Assembly (NCBI GenBank): GCA_016210115.1
Contig: JACQUW010000026.1
Coordinates: 1-45,297 of the forward strand
Direction: 5' to 3'
Length of the DNA: 45,297 nt
Source: Deltaproteobacteria bacterium
Lineage (GTDB): Bacteria > Desulfobacterota > Binatia > UBA9968
Below are positions 7,523 through 15,751 of this stretch, one piece after another. The notes under the pieces were generated by a model, which saw only the letters and a list, made by a program, of their open reading frames with translations, was not told the DNA's origin and searched no databases. The position numbers and the translations under genes were made by a program. The stretch's first letter is position 1. Each line of letters starts with the position of its first letter.

Positions 7523-9223
7523 TCATCGGTAAATCATTCGTACGGGTTCTTTCAATGCATCTCTTCGGGCAGGCAGAGACAGTTCGTTGGGATCGACCAT
7601 GATATCTAGGATCGCGGGTTTGTCTTGCTCTAGCGCCCTGATAATAGAAGGCTTGATCTCATCAACCTCATCAATCCGCTCCCCATAGGCCCCCATACAC
7701 CGTGCGATCGCTGCAAAATCGGGGTTGACAAGGTTTGTGCCTATGTATCGTTTCCCGTAAAAATACATCTGGTTTGCCTTCTCAGCTCCCCACGCTGAGT
7801 TGTTTAGGATTAGGCAAACCGTCGCGATATCTTCCTGGACAGCTGTCATCACTTCATGGATGCTCATGGAAAAAGCGCCGTCTCCCACGATGCTCACCAC
7901 AGTCTTCTCCGGCTTGGCGATTTTTGCCCCAAGGCCCGCGGGATAACCGAAGCCTACGTTACCAAACCCTAGCGGCGCTATCAGTCTTCTCTCGGGAAAT
8001 GCCAGAAGACTGTATGCAAAACCTGTTAAGCTCCCAAGGTCTAGGGTCACGATGGCATCCCTGGGAATGACTTCATTGATGATCTTGTATACAAATTGAG
8101 GTTTAATGGGATGGGTTTCAGGCATCCACGTGGCTATTTCCCGTTGCCACTCATTTCTTGCCCTTTCTATTTCGTTTGTTCGGGTTCTATGAGTCGGCCG
8201 GGCTCTCTCCATTTTGCTCTGGACACTAGAGACGATGGCTCGCAGGGCGAGCCTAAGATCAGCGGACAACCCAATCTCTACAGGAAAATATCTGCCGATC
8301 TGCCTTGGGTCGATATCGATTTGTATAATCCTGCTTTTATGAGTCAGGTACTGGAAGTCGTAATAAGGTAGACTTGTAAACTGGCCGATCCTCGTACCTG
8401 CCGCCAAGACTAGATCGGCTTTGGAGCAGATCTCCATCGCGGCCTTCGACCCCCCCCTTCCAAGTGAGCCTAAGGCTAAAGCGTGTTCAGTCGAAACGGC
8501 ATCATTATGACCATAGGAGGTGACGACCGGTATGGTAAGAAGTTCGGCCAGCTCAAGCAGGTCATTCGCGCATTGGCTCCACAGAACTCCTCCTCCAGCG
8601 ATAATGACCGGACTCTCCGCTTCTATGAGGCGTTCGGCAATTCTTTCGATTGCGGCTGGATCTCCGCTTCCAATATTCATCTCCCTGTATCTTGTCGCCT
8701 CGAATATATCCACATTCACCAACTCGTAGAAAAAGTCTCGTGGAATGTCGATTAGGACAGGCCCCTTGCTGCCAGACATAGCTGCTCTGAAAGCGACTCT
8801 CATGAACTCGGGTATCCTGTCGGCACGGTTAACCTGAGAGGCCCACTTAGTGATCGAGCTAAATATTGCAACGTGGTTCGCCTCTTGGTAGGCGTCAGTG
8901 AACAGCTGTGAGCTCAGCGGCGAGGGAGTTACGGCCACGACCGGCGAATGGGCATGGTACGCTGCAGCAATTCCGGTTACCAAATTTGTTGCCCCCGGAC
9001 CATTCTGCACAACACAGACCCCTGGAGCGTTAGTTAACCTTGCGTAGGCATCCGCCATGTGGGCTGCAGACTGCTCATGTCTCACACCCACGAACCTGAT
9101 ACCTGCTTTCGGGGTCAAATCAAGCGCATCAATGTAAGCGGACCCGACTATTCCAAACAGATGCTTGATGCCTTCGACCCTCAATGATTCAATTAGGGCC
9201 TCACTCCCTGACATTTCGCTCAT
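7523..9223 (-). CDS. ThDP-dependent enzyme of the acetolactate synthase superfamily, sulfoacetaldehyde acetyltransferase (Xsc)-like
   Basis: A 566-residue three-domain thiamine-diphosphate enzyme. The N-terminal domain carries the activating glutamate (about Glu50, VRHEQSAAHMADAYAR) and NGPGATN; the C-terminal domain has the ThDP/Mg motif from GDGAFSMS to NNSAWG. Several stretches match my memory of Xsc better than acetolactate synthase or oxalyl-CoA decarboxylase: FGIVGSAYIDALD, GIRFVGVRHEQ, YQEANH, SYGHNDA, WGAEKANQMYFY, FAAIARCMGAYG and the ending RRDALKEPVRM. Xsc converts sulfoacetaldehyde and phosphate to acetyl phosphate and sulfite. No phosphotransacetylase is in the window. A TauE/SafE permease at 15.8 kb and TauA-type binding proteins are compatible context. 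A different 2-oxoacid or benzaldehyde-lyase-like activity remains possible. The gene lies 33 bp after the cyclase gene, inside the putative IclR-controlled operon. Confidence 0.8.
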   Translation of the reverse strand: MSEMSGSEALIESLRVEGIKHLFGIVGSAYIDALDLTPKAGIRFVGVRHEQSAAHMADAYARLTNAPGVCVVQNGPGATNLVTGIAAAYHAHSPVVAVTPSPLSSQLFTDAYQEANHVAIFSSITKWASQVNRADRIPEFMRVAFRAAMSGSKGPVLIDIPRDFFYELVNVDIFEATRYREMNIGSGDPAAIERIAERLIEAESPVIIAGGGVLWSQCANDLLELAELLTIPVVTSYGHNDAVSTEHALALGSLGRGGSKAAMEICSKADLVLAAGTRIGQFTSLPYYDFQYLTHKSRIIQIDIDPRQIGRYFPVEIGLSADLRLALRAIVSSVQSKMERARPTHRTRTNEIERARNEWQREIATWMPETHPIKPQFVYKIINEVIPRDAIVTLDLGSLTGFAYSLLAFPERRLIAPLGFGNVGFGYPAGLGAKIAKPEKTVVSIVGDGAFSMSIHEVMTAVQEDIATVCLILNNSAWGAEKANQMYFYGKRYIGTNLVNPDFAAIARCMGAYGERIDEVDEIKPSIIRALEQDKPAILDIMVDPNELSLPARRDALKEPVRMIYR

Positions 9224-9255
9224 GAGTCCTCCTCAACCCCCGCGTATTTAAACAG

Positions 9256-9909
9256 CTAAAGAATCTCTGCAACGATTCTCGCCTGGCCCGCATCGCTCCC
9301 TTTCACTTTGAGCGGAAGCGCCCAGATCCTCGTTTTTTTTCCGACAATCTTGCCCAGGTTGACCACATTTTCTGCAATGAGGACCCCTTTGCCTAACAGT
9401 GTTCTGTGCACTGGGAAGTCGAACTCTTTCCCCCGCATCGATGTCGGAAGGTCCACGGTAATACAATCGATCCCGAAAAGTTTGACGCCCTTCTCGACCA
9501 CCCAATCAGCCGCATCGACCGAAAGATAGGGATGCACGTTATAGTCCGGACTCTCGAACTTTTCATCCCAACCAGTGAATAGCATGAGAATATCTCCACG
9601 ATTGACTGGAACTCCCGAGTCCTCAAGGTCCCGAGCCGTAATTTCCTCGCCGGCCGTTTTCTTCACCGGGATCACCGCCCCGGGACCAACAAAAGAGTCT
9701 ATGGGCATCTCTTCAATTGACCTGCCGTTGGGGACAATGTGGATAGGGGCATCCACATGTGTCCCTGCATGACAGGCAAGAGAAATCTCGGTGATGTTTA
9801 GCGGATGGCCTTTGTCCAGGCTGAAGAATCTGTGCACCTTGACATCCGGGAGCACAGCGACCTTGGGCATCCCGGTATAGATCAGGCGTGAAAGATCAAC
9901 AATCTCCAT
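9256..9909 (-). CDS. Cyclase-family metal-dependent hydrolase (kynurenine formamidase-like)
   Basis: The frame is open to 9975, but MEIVDLSRLIYTGMPK starting at ATG 9909 is the usual N-terminus of this family, giving 217 residues. The longer start would also place coding sequence over the putative operator at 9940-9958. The metal-binding signature CHAGTHVDAPIHI is intact, followed by TGWDEKFESPDY and FGIDCITVDLP. Family members hydrolyse amides or cyclic esters (for example arylformamidase) or open lactam/lactone-like rings in the cytoplasm. It is the first gene of the long minus-strand operon. Position and fold suggest a hydrolytic step after ring oxidation, but the substrate is unknown. Confidence 0.85.
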   Translation of the reverse strand: MEIVDLSRLIYTGMPKVAVLPDVKVHRFFSLDKGHPLNITEISLACHAGTHVDAPIHIVPNGRSIEEMPIDSFVGPGAVIPVKKTAGEEITARDLEDSGVPVNRGDILMLFTGWDEKFESPDYNVHPYLSVDAADWVVEKGVKLFGIDCITVDLPTSMRGKEFDFPVHRTLLGKGVLIAENVVNLGKIVGKKTRIWALPLKVKGSDAGQARIVAEIL

Positions 9910-9921
9910 AAAGAGCGTCCT

Positions 9922-9958
9922 TGTTCGAGGGAATCGAGGTGTTCGAATATATGCAACA
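9922..9958 (-). promoter_or_regulatory. Putative IclR operator ahead of the cyclase operon
   Basis: On the minus strand, 9958 to 9940 reads TGTTGCATATATTCGAACA. This is an imperfect inverted repeat of TGTTGCA and TCGAACA halves around 5 bp, with 17 of 19 positions matching the consensus of the other two sites. A second TGTTCGA word (plus strand 9922-9928) lies exactly 18 bp from the first (9940-9946), suggesting two stacked binding positions at this promoter only. The site starts 29 bp downstream of the -10 box, inside the leader, as expected for a repressor that blocks elongation or clearance. Confidence 0.55.
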
Positions 9959-9987
9959 TGATTTCCTATAATCAAACGACGGCCCGG

Positions 9988-10016
9988 TTGATATCAATTT
10001 GAAGAAATGTTGTCAA
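9988..10016 (-). promoter_or_regulatory. Sigma-70-type promoter of the cyclase/Xsc-like/Mo-hydroxylase operon
   Basis: On the minus strand the -35 box TTGACA (10016-10011) is a perfect match. It is separated by 17 bp from TATCAA (9993-9988), preceded by TGA, an extended -10 feature. Transcription would start near 9981 and read the leader into the ATG at 9909. The promoter lies just past the UbiD stop at 10061 and has the same architecture as the promoters at 12533-12561 and 15563-15591. Confidence 0.65.
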
Positions 10017-10060
10017 GTAAGTTCCCCCGGTCTCCCATACAAAGACTTCGCGAGCCGAGC

Positions 10061-11689
10061 TCAAGGCGTCCATTTCTTACGGACGTCCTCCAATCTCTCC
10101 CCCTGTTTGAGATGTATCGTCCTGGTGGAGAGTTTTGTTCCCGTCTGATGGTGTTCCCCATTTGCAGCCAGCTTCGCTTCTTCGTCCAACTCGCCTGGCC
10201 AGTAACCCAAAGAATATCCATACCAGGGCGCCTTATAAATCAGACCTGGAAGGCCCAGCTCCTCCCATATCCTCTTGGCATTTTCCATATATTCTTTCGC
10301 CGGCAAAGAAACCGGAGGGAAGTCCTCCTTTTTCGTCGCGTCGATCAACAAAGAGGAATCCTCGGAATCGTAGCCCTCACGCTGGCCGTGCTGCAGGACT
10401 AGGTTAATCGGCGAGTGTACGGTTTGCCTTCCTGTTACGATACGCACATCCTTGTGAGGCTGAGCGCGATGGCATAGGGCCCAGTTGATGGCGGCAAGAT
10501 TCTCTGGATCGATGTCCTCGTCCACAACAACGACCACCTTTCCCAAATCGTAACGAAATCCCAAGACCGCATGCATCGCCTGCCACGGCTCAAGCTTATG
10601 GGTCTTTTTCATCTGAACCACGATGAACTGTCTCAGGTTAACCAAAGGCTCATGCATCCCTATTCGAGTCACGCTTTTCAGATTGCAGTGGTTTCTCAGG
10701 TGATCCAGAACGAGCGCCTCCCACCCCCGGTGCTTGATTTTGCTGCTCTCACTCGGCGTAAGCTGGCTCAAAATGCTGACGAGGTGAGGCTTTTTTCTGT
10801 GGCTAATGCAGGTGATCTCAAAGACCGGGCTTAGGCTGCGCGGGTCCATGTAACCGTGGGATTCGCCAAAAGGCCCTTCGGGCTCTAAAATATCCGTTCG
10901 GATAATCCCCTCAAGCACGATTTCGGCGGTCGCAGGAACCTCCAAATCAACGGTCTCACACTTGACCAAATCCAATGGCTGGCCAACGATCGCCCCCGCT
11001 ACGGCGTATTCGTCGACACCGTAGGCAATCTTTTGAACCGCGACATAGGATAGGCACGGCAAAGCGCCGATGATTCCCGCGGCCTCAAGGGGCATTCCCC
11101 GCGCACTAGATTTGTTCCAATGAATCGCGAGGTCCTGCTGCCCGCTTATGAGATAGACGCCGGTTTTCGTGGGGCTTTTGACCTGCGCCCGATAGTTTCC
11201 GACATTTCTGATGCCGGTCTCGGGGTCCTTAGTCACCCAATGACAGGCGGTGAGATAAGGGGCGTTATCGAAGCCCGGCGTGGAGATAGGAACGGGAAAT
11301 TCCTCTAGCCCTCCGTGTTTCAGCAAATTCTCACCTTTGTGAATCTCTTCTTTTACCGGACCCGACGGAACAAGCCTTGGCTCCAAAGGCTCAGCTACAG
11401 CCTTGGCCCATTTGGCGAACATCTGCTCGGCTTCGCAGCCCATACCCAAGGCGTAAATCTCTTCGTTCGACGCCAACCCGCCGATCAATACCGGACCGTC
11501 GTACCGCTTCCCCCTTGAGTCAACGACATTTTCAAAGAGAAAGGCTTTCCTCTCGCTTTCCGGTAACCCCAGAAATTGCCAGCGCACCAGGGGATGGAGC
11601 TCGGTGTCCTTATTCATGGGCCGAGCAACCCTTAAAAGGCGTTCTTTTTTTTCCATCAAAGCGATATATTCTCTGAGATCAGCGTACAT
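10061..11689 (-). CDS. UbiD-family prenylated-FMN-dependent decarboxylase (1)
   Basis: A 542-residue protein of full family length. The residues that define an active UbiD enzyme are present: the arginine of NVGNYR (about Arg167) and the glutamate pair in EGPFGESHGYM (about Glu271 and Glu276), matching the Arg-Glu-Glu set known from fungal Fdc1. UbiD enzymes use prenylated FMN for reversible decarboxylation of unsaturated or aromatic acids. No UbiX-type prenyltransferase is in the window, so prFMN must be supplied from elsewhere. It lies 34 bp downstream of the iclR gene and is probably co-transcribed with it. The substrate is unknown, but co-regulation with the Mo-hydroxylase operon suggests an aromatic or heteroaromatic carboxylate. 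Confidence 0.92.
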   Translation of the reverse strand: MYADLREYIALMEKKERLLRVARPMNKDTELHPLVRWQFLGLPESERKAFLFENVVDSRGKRYDGPVLIGGLASNEEIYALGMGCEAEQMFAKWAKAVAEPLEPRLVPSGPVKEEIHKGENLLKHGGLEEFPVPISTPGFDNAPYLTACHWVTKDPETGIRNVGNYRAQVKSPTKTGVYLISGQQDLAIHWNKSSARGMPLEAAGIIGALPCLSYVAVQKIAYGVDEYAVAGAIVGQPLDLVKCETVDLEVPATAEIVLEGIIRTDILEPEGPFGESHGYMDPRSLSPVFEITCISHRKKPHLVSILSQLTPSESSKIKHRGWEALVLDHLRNHCNLKSVTRIGMHEPLVNLRQFIVVQMKKTHKLEPWQAMHAVLGFRYDLGKVVVVVDEDIDPENLAAINWALCHRAQPHKDVRIVTGRQTVHSPINLVLQHGQREGYDSEDSSLLIDATKKEDFPPVSLPAKEYMENAKRIWEELGLPGLIYKAPWYGYSLGYWPGELDEEAKLAANGEHHQTGTKLSTRTIHLKQGERLEDVRKKWTP

Positions 11690-11723
11690 CTTTATCTCCG
11701 CAGACTCTCAACCGCGGCGTTTT

Positions 11724-12524
11724 TCAGGCCGATGATCTTTGTTCTCCGAGATAACCCAACTGCCGCGATAGATTCTCAGCCGCCCTACGGACTGACTTCA
11801 CCATGGGTGAGACCGCGCTTTCAGGAAACCGCGACAGCGGAATAGTTACCCCGAGAGCGCCAATGACCGCGCCCGTTCGATCCCGCACCGGCGCCGCTAT
11901 CCCACCGATATCCTCGCGCCACTCGCCTCGATTGATGGCGTAGCCTTGCGCTCTGACACGCGCCAATTCCTCGCGCAACTCATTCCCATCGACAATGGTG
12001 CGCTCTGTATAACGGCGCAGACCCTTTTTGATTATCTTCTTGATCACCGAATCCTGTTGATAGGCGAGCAGGGCTCGGCCCGTTGCGGTACAGTAGGCAG
12101 GAAATCTCGCCCCCAGGCTCGTATAGGGCCGCAAGGACTGAGGCGCATCAACTTTGTCCACGTAGACGATCTCAAGCCCATCGAGAATGCCTGCCTGCGC
12201 ACTCTCGTGGCTACTCGCGACAAGCTCATCGAGGGAACTCCGGGCTTTCTCCTGAAAGCCTTTGCCGTCATCGAGCGCCACGCATCCCAATTCCCACAAG
12301 CGTATCCCCAACTGAAACCTTCCTGTACGGACCTCTCTGCGGAGGAGTCCTTCCGCTTCTAGCGTATGAGCAATGCGCGAGACGGTGCTCTTAGCCAAGC
12401 CGAGATTTAGGCTTAACTCGGTGATTCCCCATTCCCGGTGCTGTCTCGAAAATAACGACAGGATCTTTAAGCCCTTTAGCAGAGACGTGGCATATGTTCG
12501 AGAATAAGCAACATTCTTGCTCAT
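11724..12524 (-). CDS. IclR-family transcriptional regulator
   Basis: A regulator of about 266 residues with an N-terminal winged helix-turn-helix (SLLKGLKILSLFS, GITELSLNLGLAKSTVSRIAHTLEAEGLL) and a C-terminal effector domain (GIRLWELG, DGLEIVYVDKVDAPQSLR, YCTATGRALLAY, GGIAAPVRDRTGAVIGALGVTIP). The frame is open to 12542, but that ATG falls inside the -10 region of its own promoter, so ATG 12524 is chosen; translation would be nearly leaderless. The putative operator 12495-12513 overlaps codons 4-10, which implies autoregulation. Effectors of this family are typically small catabolites. It probably controls its own unit plus the operons starting at 9.9 kb and 15.4 kb, which carry the same site. 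Confidence 0.92.
   Translation of the reverse strand: MSKNVAYSRTYATSLLKGLKILSLFSRQHREWGITELSLNLGLAKSTVSRIAHTLEAEGLLRREVRTGRFQLGIRLWELGCVALDDGKGFQEKARSSLDELVASSHESAQAGILDGLEIVYVDKVDAPQSLRPYTSLGARFPAYCTATGRALLAYQQDSVIKKIIKKGLRRYTERTIVDGNELREELARVRAQGYAINRGEWREDIGGIAAPVRDRTGAVIGALGVTIPLSRFPESAVSPMVKSVRRAAENLSRQLGYLGEQRSSA
12495..12513 (-). promoter_or_regulatory. Putative IclR operator at the start of iclR
   Basis: On the minus strand 12513 to 12495 reads TGTTGCTTATTCTCGAACA. It has one mismatch to the consensus TGTTGCATATTCTCGAACA built from the three sites in this window. It begins 19 bp downstream of the -10 box and lies within the first codons of the regulator gene. Because it is coding sequence, part of its conservation could be due to protein constraint. 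The match to two non-coding sites makes that unlikely. Confidence 0.55.
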
Positions 12525-12532
12525 TACCGAAC

Positions 12533-12561
12533 CCAATATCAAGTCGTGGCAGGCCTGTCAA
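12533..12561 (-). promoter_or_regulatory. Sigma-70-type promoter of iclR-ubiD
   Basis: On the minus strand: TTGACA (12561-12556), 17-bp spacer, TATTGG (12538-12533) preceded by TGA. The block GCATTGACAGGCC around the -35 is repeated at the 15563-15591 promoter. The predicted start near 12526 lies only a few bases before ATG 12524. Confidence 0.6.
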
Positions 12562-12662
12562 TGCTTCCGGGTGCGTGCCGTTCCTTCGATGACGCAGCCT
12601 GCCCTTGATTTAGAGGTAGGGCGGAATCCAGCAGGAAACTTAAGGAGAGCGATAAAGCTGGT

Positions 12663-13200
12663 CTATGAATCCAGATCGATCGATCCGTTCCATAATTCCT
12701 CTATGGACATAGCGGGCTCTAGGTCCCATCGCCTGAGCCCAAGAAGCACCCCATGATGAGAGGCTGTGCCGAATTGGCTGATGGCGATCCTCTTTCCCTT
12801 CAGGTCTTCCGGTCGGCGCACATTGGGCGCACTCACAAAAATAAAATCCATTCGGTTCACAATACCGGCGACCATCACGAGGGTTCCGCCGCGCGTCATC
12901 CCTAACGCTGATCACAGGTTGTCCAGCCATAACCGCGACAAGAACACTCCCCGAGAGAAGAGTTTGGGCGGCCCGAGTCCCTGTACCAAGAAATATAATT
13001 TCCGTCTCTGATGCGTAGCGGCTGAAAAAACCCATCTCCTTCGCAATCCACGTGCCGGTCTGCGTCGGGTTGAGAGAGGAGTAACCGATGACCAAGGGAT
13101 TGGAGAAAGCCTCCCGACCCAACACGAGATGAATAAAACCAACGATCAGCCAAAAGGTCTGTCTATCTCGCATGTGCAACATAAAAGACCGATTTGTCAC
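12663..13200 (-). pseudogene. Frameshifted and 3'-truncated NMT1-type binding-protein gene
   Basis: The first part encodes a signal-sequence-like start and NPLVIGYSSLNPTQTGTWIAKEMGFF, then LSGSVLVAVMAGQPVIS, which is typical of the NMT1/TauA family. Near 12900 the frame changes. The continuation MTRGGTLVMVAGIVNRMDF, RRPEDLKGKRIAISQFGTASHHGVLLGLRRW is read in another frame and stops at 12663. That gives about 180 residues against roughly 330 for intact relatives, so the C-terminal half is missing. It follows a second broken binding-protein gene by 29 bp, in the unit headed by the ornithine-cyclodeaminase homologue. Sequencing error could explain the frameshift but not the missing half. Confidence 0.82.
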
Positions 13201-13229
13201 TCAAACACGAATGTAAACGATTTCTCTTC

Positions 13230-14233
13230 TCATTTACCCCCAAACACCTTCCCCAAAAACCCCTCCTGCTGCAGCTCACTAATCAGACTCATGTCGGCCA
13301 CATCCTCGTAGGCCAGAGATCTGCCTTGGTTTTCTTTCATCTGAAGCTCTGACTGGATGACTTCGTTCACCCCTTCGCGATCCACATAGGGTCGCTCTTG
13401 GATCAACTTTCTAAGCGCATCGTAGGCCGCCTGGAGATAAGCCGTCGTTCCGCCTTTAGCCACGAGCGCCAGAATTCTTTTGGTCCCCTCTTCGTTCGTC
13501 TTGATGTAGTGCACCCCTTCGATTTGTGCCATCAGGACTTTCTTAAGAATAGCCCTGTTCCTACCTAGGTACGGCTTTGTCGTCGCCAAATTGATGAAAG
13601 GGTAAGGGGGCGGTTTAGGAAGATCCGCCATTTGAACCAGATTATGAATACCGCCGCCCGGTAAGAGCTCCGCAGTTCCCGGTGGTCCAGAGATGGCCGC
13701 AACTCTGCCTTTAGATAACGCCGCAGCCCGGTCCGAGAAGCCACCCAACTGGACAATCGTCACATCCTTCCGGGTTGAAGGTTTAGCGCCTTCAATAAAA
13801 GCCGAGCCGCGTCATCCGAGGCGGAGCCGAAGCGGCTCACGCCCAGAGTTTTTCCCTTTAAGTCTTCGGGTCTCTTGATCTTGGTGCTGGCGATCAGAGA
13901 ATACGGAAGGGTTTGAAGGAATCCCGCCAACATGACGAGATCCGCGCCTCCTAAGTTGGCCCGGATCACTGTCCCGCCAGCGCCGACGCTAACCGACACT
14001 TGGCCTGAAATCAGGGTTTGCAGTGCCATCGTGCTACTCCCGATATAAACAAGTTCAACATCAAGGCCGTGCTTTTTATAAAGGCCCGTGTGATAAGGAA
14101 GATAAACTGCCGCATTGGAGGAATCGAATGACGTGATCACAATCTTGAGGTTTTCAGCCTCAACACTAGCTGCTCCCTGCAACGTTACGAACCCTATGCA
14201 TAAAAGTAACGGAAGAATGATATTGGTTCTCAT
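13230..14233 (-). pseudogene. NMT1-type binding-protein gene split by a single frameshift
   Basis: Two adjacent frames together make one full-length protein. The 14233-13760 part has a signal sequence (LPLLLCIGFVTLQGAASVEAE), YLPYHTGLYKKHGLDVELVY, and RPEDLKGKTLGVSRFGSASDDAARLLLKALNLQPGR. The 13763-13230 part continues VTIVQLGGFSDRAAALSKGRVAA and ends ISELQQEGFLGKVFGGK. Relatives read PGKDVTI at the junction, and adding one A to the GGAAGG run near 13767-13772 would restore exactly G-K-D-V-T. The lesion is therefore a one-base loss in an A run, either a recent mutation or an assembly error. Every other part looks intact. It lies 96 bp downstream of the ornithine-cyclodeaminase homologue. The ligand is unknown. 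Confidence 0.85.
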
Positions 14234-14329
14234 CAGATATCCTCCCCAAGGAAGCTGAGCCCTATTCAGCCCGCGGAACCGCCATGTGAGTGATTTCCGG
14301 CGACCCCGAACAAGAAAGATCCCCTTTAC

Positions 14330-15427
14330 TTAACGAGACCAGCTTGCATGGGTAACCTGTTTAAACCACTCCCCAGGAATCTCTTTCCCTATGCCACGGG
14401 CCAAAGCCAGATCATAGATCTTTTTTGCCGTCGCAGTGAATTCTGTCCCGTTGCCCATACCCTTCATATACATGGTGATTTCCGCGTCGTCCGTGCGCCC
14501 TTTGACCTTTCCGACCAGTAGCTCCTCCAAACCATACATTTTTCTACTGTAATTCCTGTAGAACTTCTGATCGCTGCCTTCGGCCCGATTGCTGCGCTCA
14601 GGGACCTTCACTCCCGCGGGCATGTAAAGCGAGTAAAAGTGCTGCAGATCCTCAGTGAAGTTGGTATGGAAAATTTTGCTGGTCCTTTGATAGGACTCAG
14701 CATCAAACTCTCGGTACTTGATGCACGTCAGGTGAGATCCGGGTTCCAACCATGCTCCCTGACATACGCCCCCCGGCGTGACCACGTTGGTTGCACAAGC
14801 GACAATATCGGCTCCTTTCGGAACTTGGTTGGGGGTATCGACGGACTTAACCTCGATCCCTTGTTTCTCGCTCATTTCCTGACAAAACTTGATTCGCCGC
14901 TCTGGCGTCGGGCTGTAAACCCTCACTTCTTTGATGGGTCGAACCGCGCACATCGCTCGAATCATGCTCCCGGCCTGGAATCCTGCTCCGTACAGACCCA
15001 AGATCCGGGCATTCTCTTTTGCCAGATATTTGGCAGCCACCGCGCACATACCAGCCACTCTCATTCTTTGAAGCTCCCCGTCGTGAACGATGGCCAGGAG
15101 CTCGAGAGTTTCCATGCTGTAAAGGAAGACGTTGCTGGGATAGTTCTCCCGATGATCGGCCAATTTTATAATCCCGCCTTCCTCATAAAAATGGTCAAAG
15201 TCGGATTGTGTCCTCTGCCCGACCACTCCCAATTTCATGATCCCACCTTGAATGCACTTAAACTTATAGAAGGTGTTGGGATTGCGCGTGGGGAACATCA
15301 TATCCGTTCGAGGCGAGTTTGCGGCTCGACCTGCCGCCAACTCCTTGAAACCGTCTTCAAGCGCTTCGATACAGTCGCTCATGGCGAACAAAGATTGAAC
15401 GTCCGTGTTGCTGATCAAGAGTGTCAT
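14330..15427 (-). CDS. Ornithine cyclodeaminase/mu-crystallin family protein (1)
   Basis: A 365-residue NAD(P)-binding protein. The N-terminal ISNTDVQSLFAMSDCIEALEDGFKELAAG and the Rossmann motif ILGLYGAGFQAGSMIRAM are typical, followed by VRVYSPTPERRIKFC and IVACATN. The family includes ornithine cyclodeaminase, alanine dehydrogenase and ketimine reductases, all acting on amino or imino acids. The fold is certain but the reaction is not. Its own promoter and putative IclR operator lie upstream at 15519-15591. Two decayed binding-protein genes follow. A second family member is encoded at 24871-25938 in the other arm. Confidence 0.88.
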   Translation of the reverse strand: MTLLISNTDVQSLFAMSDCIEALEDGFKELAAGRAANSPRTDMMFPTRNPNTFYKFKCIQGGIMKLGVVGQRTQSDFDHFYEEGGIIKLADHRENYPSNVFLYSMETLELLAIVHDGELQRMRVAGMCAVAAKYLAKENARILGLYGAGFQAGSMIRAMCAVRPIKEVRVYSPTPERRIKFCQEMSEKQGIEVKSVDTPNQVPKGADIVACATNVVTPGGVCQGAWLEPGSHLTCIKYREFDAESYQRTSKIFHTNFTEDLQHFYSLYMPAGVKVPERSNRAEGSDQKFYRNYSRKMYGLEELLVGKVKGRTDDAEITMYMKGMGNGTEFTATAKKIYDLALARGIGKEIPGEWFKQVTHASWSR

Positions 15428-15518
15428 GATCCAATCCTCCCGGTAGGTCGGCCTGCTCTCCGGCTCTGTCTTGCACGCTCACGCGCGTCTGAACCCTTTG
15501 AAAGCAAGTCGCAAAGCC

Positions 15519-15537
15519 TGTTCGAGAATATGCAACT
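15519..15537 (-). promoter_or_regulatory. Putative IclR operator ahead of the cyclodeaminase unit
   Basis: On the minus strand 15537 to 15519 reads AGTTGCATATTCTCGAACA. It has one mismatch to the three-site consensus. It lies in non-coding leader sequence, starting 25 bp downstream of the -10 box and about 90 bp before the ATG. Confidence 0.6.
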
Positions 15538-15562
15538 TTATTGCTGAACTTGAAACGGCCCC

Positions 15563-15591
15563 CAAATATCAGGATGGGAATGGCCTGTCAA
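15563..15591 (-). promoter_or_regulatory. Sigma-70-type promoter of the cyclodeaminase unit
   Basis: On the minus strand: TTGACA (15591-15586), 17-bp spacer, TATTTG (15568-15563), preceded by TGA. The surrounding GGCATTGACAGGCC matches the iclR promoter, suggesting the two regions share ancestry or are constrained together. Predicted start near 15556, leaving a leader of about 130 nt that contains the operator. Confidence 0.65.
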
Positions 15592-15751
15592 TGCCTTCTC
15601 CGTCTTTTTGGCTGGCCCGGATTTCTTGAAGCTATGACAGGCTGCAGGAGGATCGGAACTCTAATGAGACAGACGGGTCCATGGATCCCGAGTCAATCCC
15701 CCACAATAAAGGCTTATTGGACTATGGCCTCTTCTATGAATAGGCCCAAAC
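15592..15751. other. Non-coding remainder of the 324-bp gap 15428-15751
   Basis: The gap between the cyclodeaminase homologue and the TauE/SafE gene holds the promoter and operator listed separately. The remaining 160 bp show no convincing reading frame, hairpin with a T tract or repeat. Confidence 0.5.

Noticed and set aside
14639..15547. 302-codon plus-strand frame opposite the cyclodeaminase homologue
   Set aside because: Antisense shadow; it also runs across the promoter and operator of the real gene.
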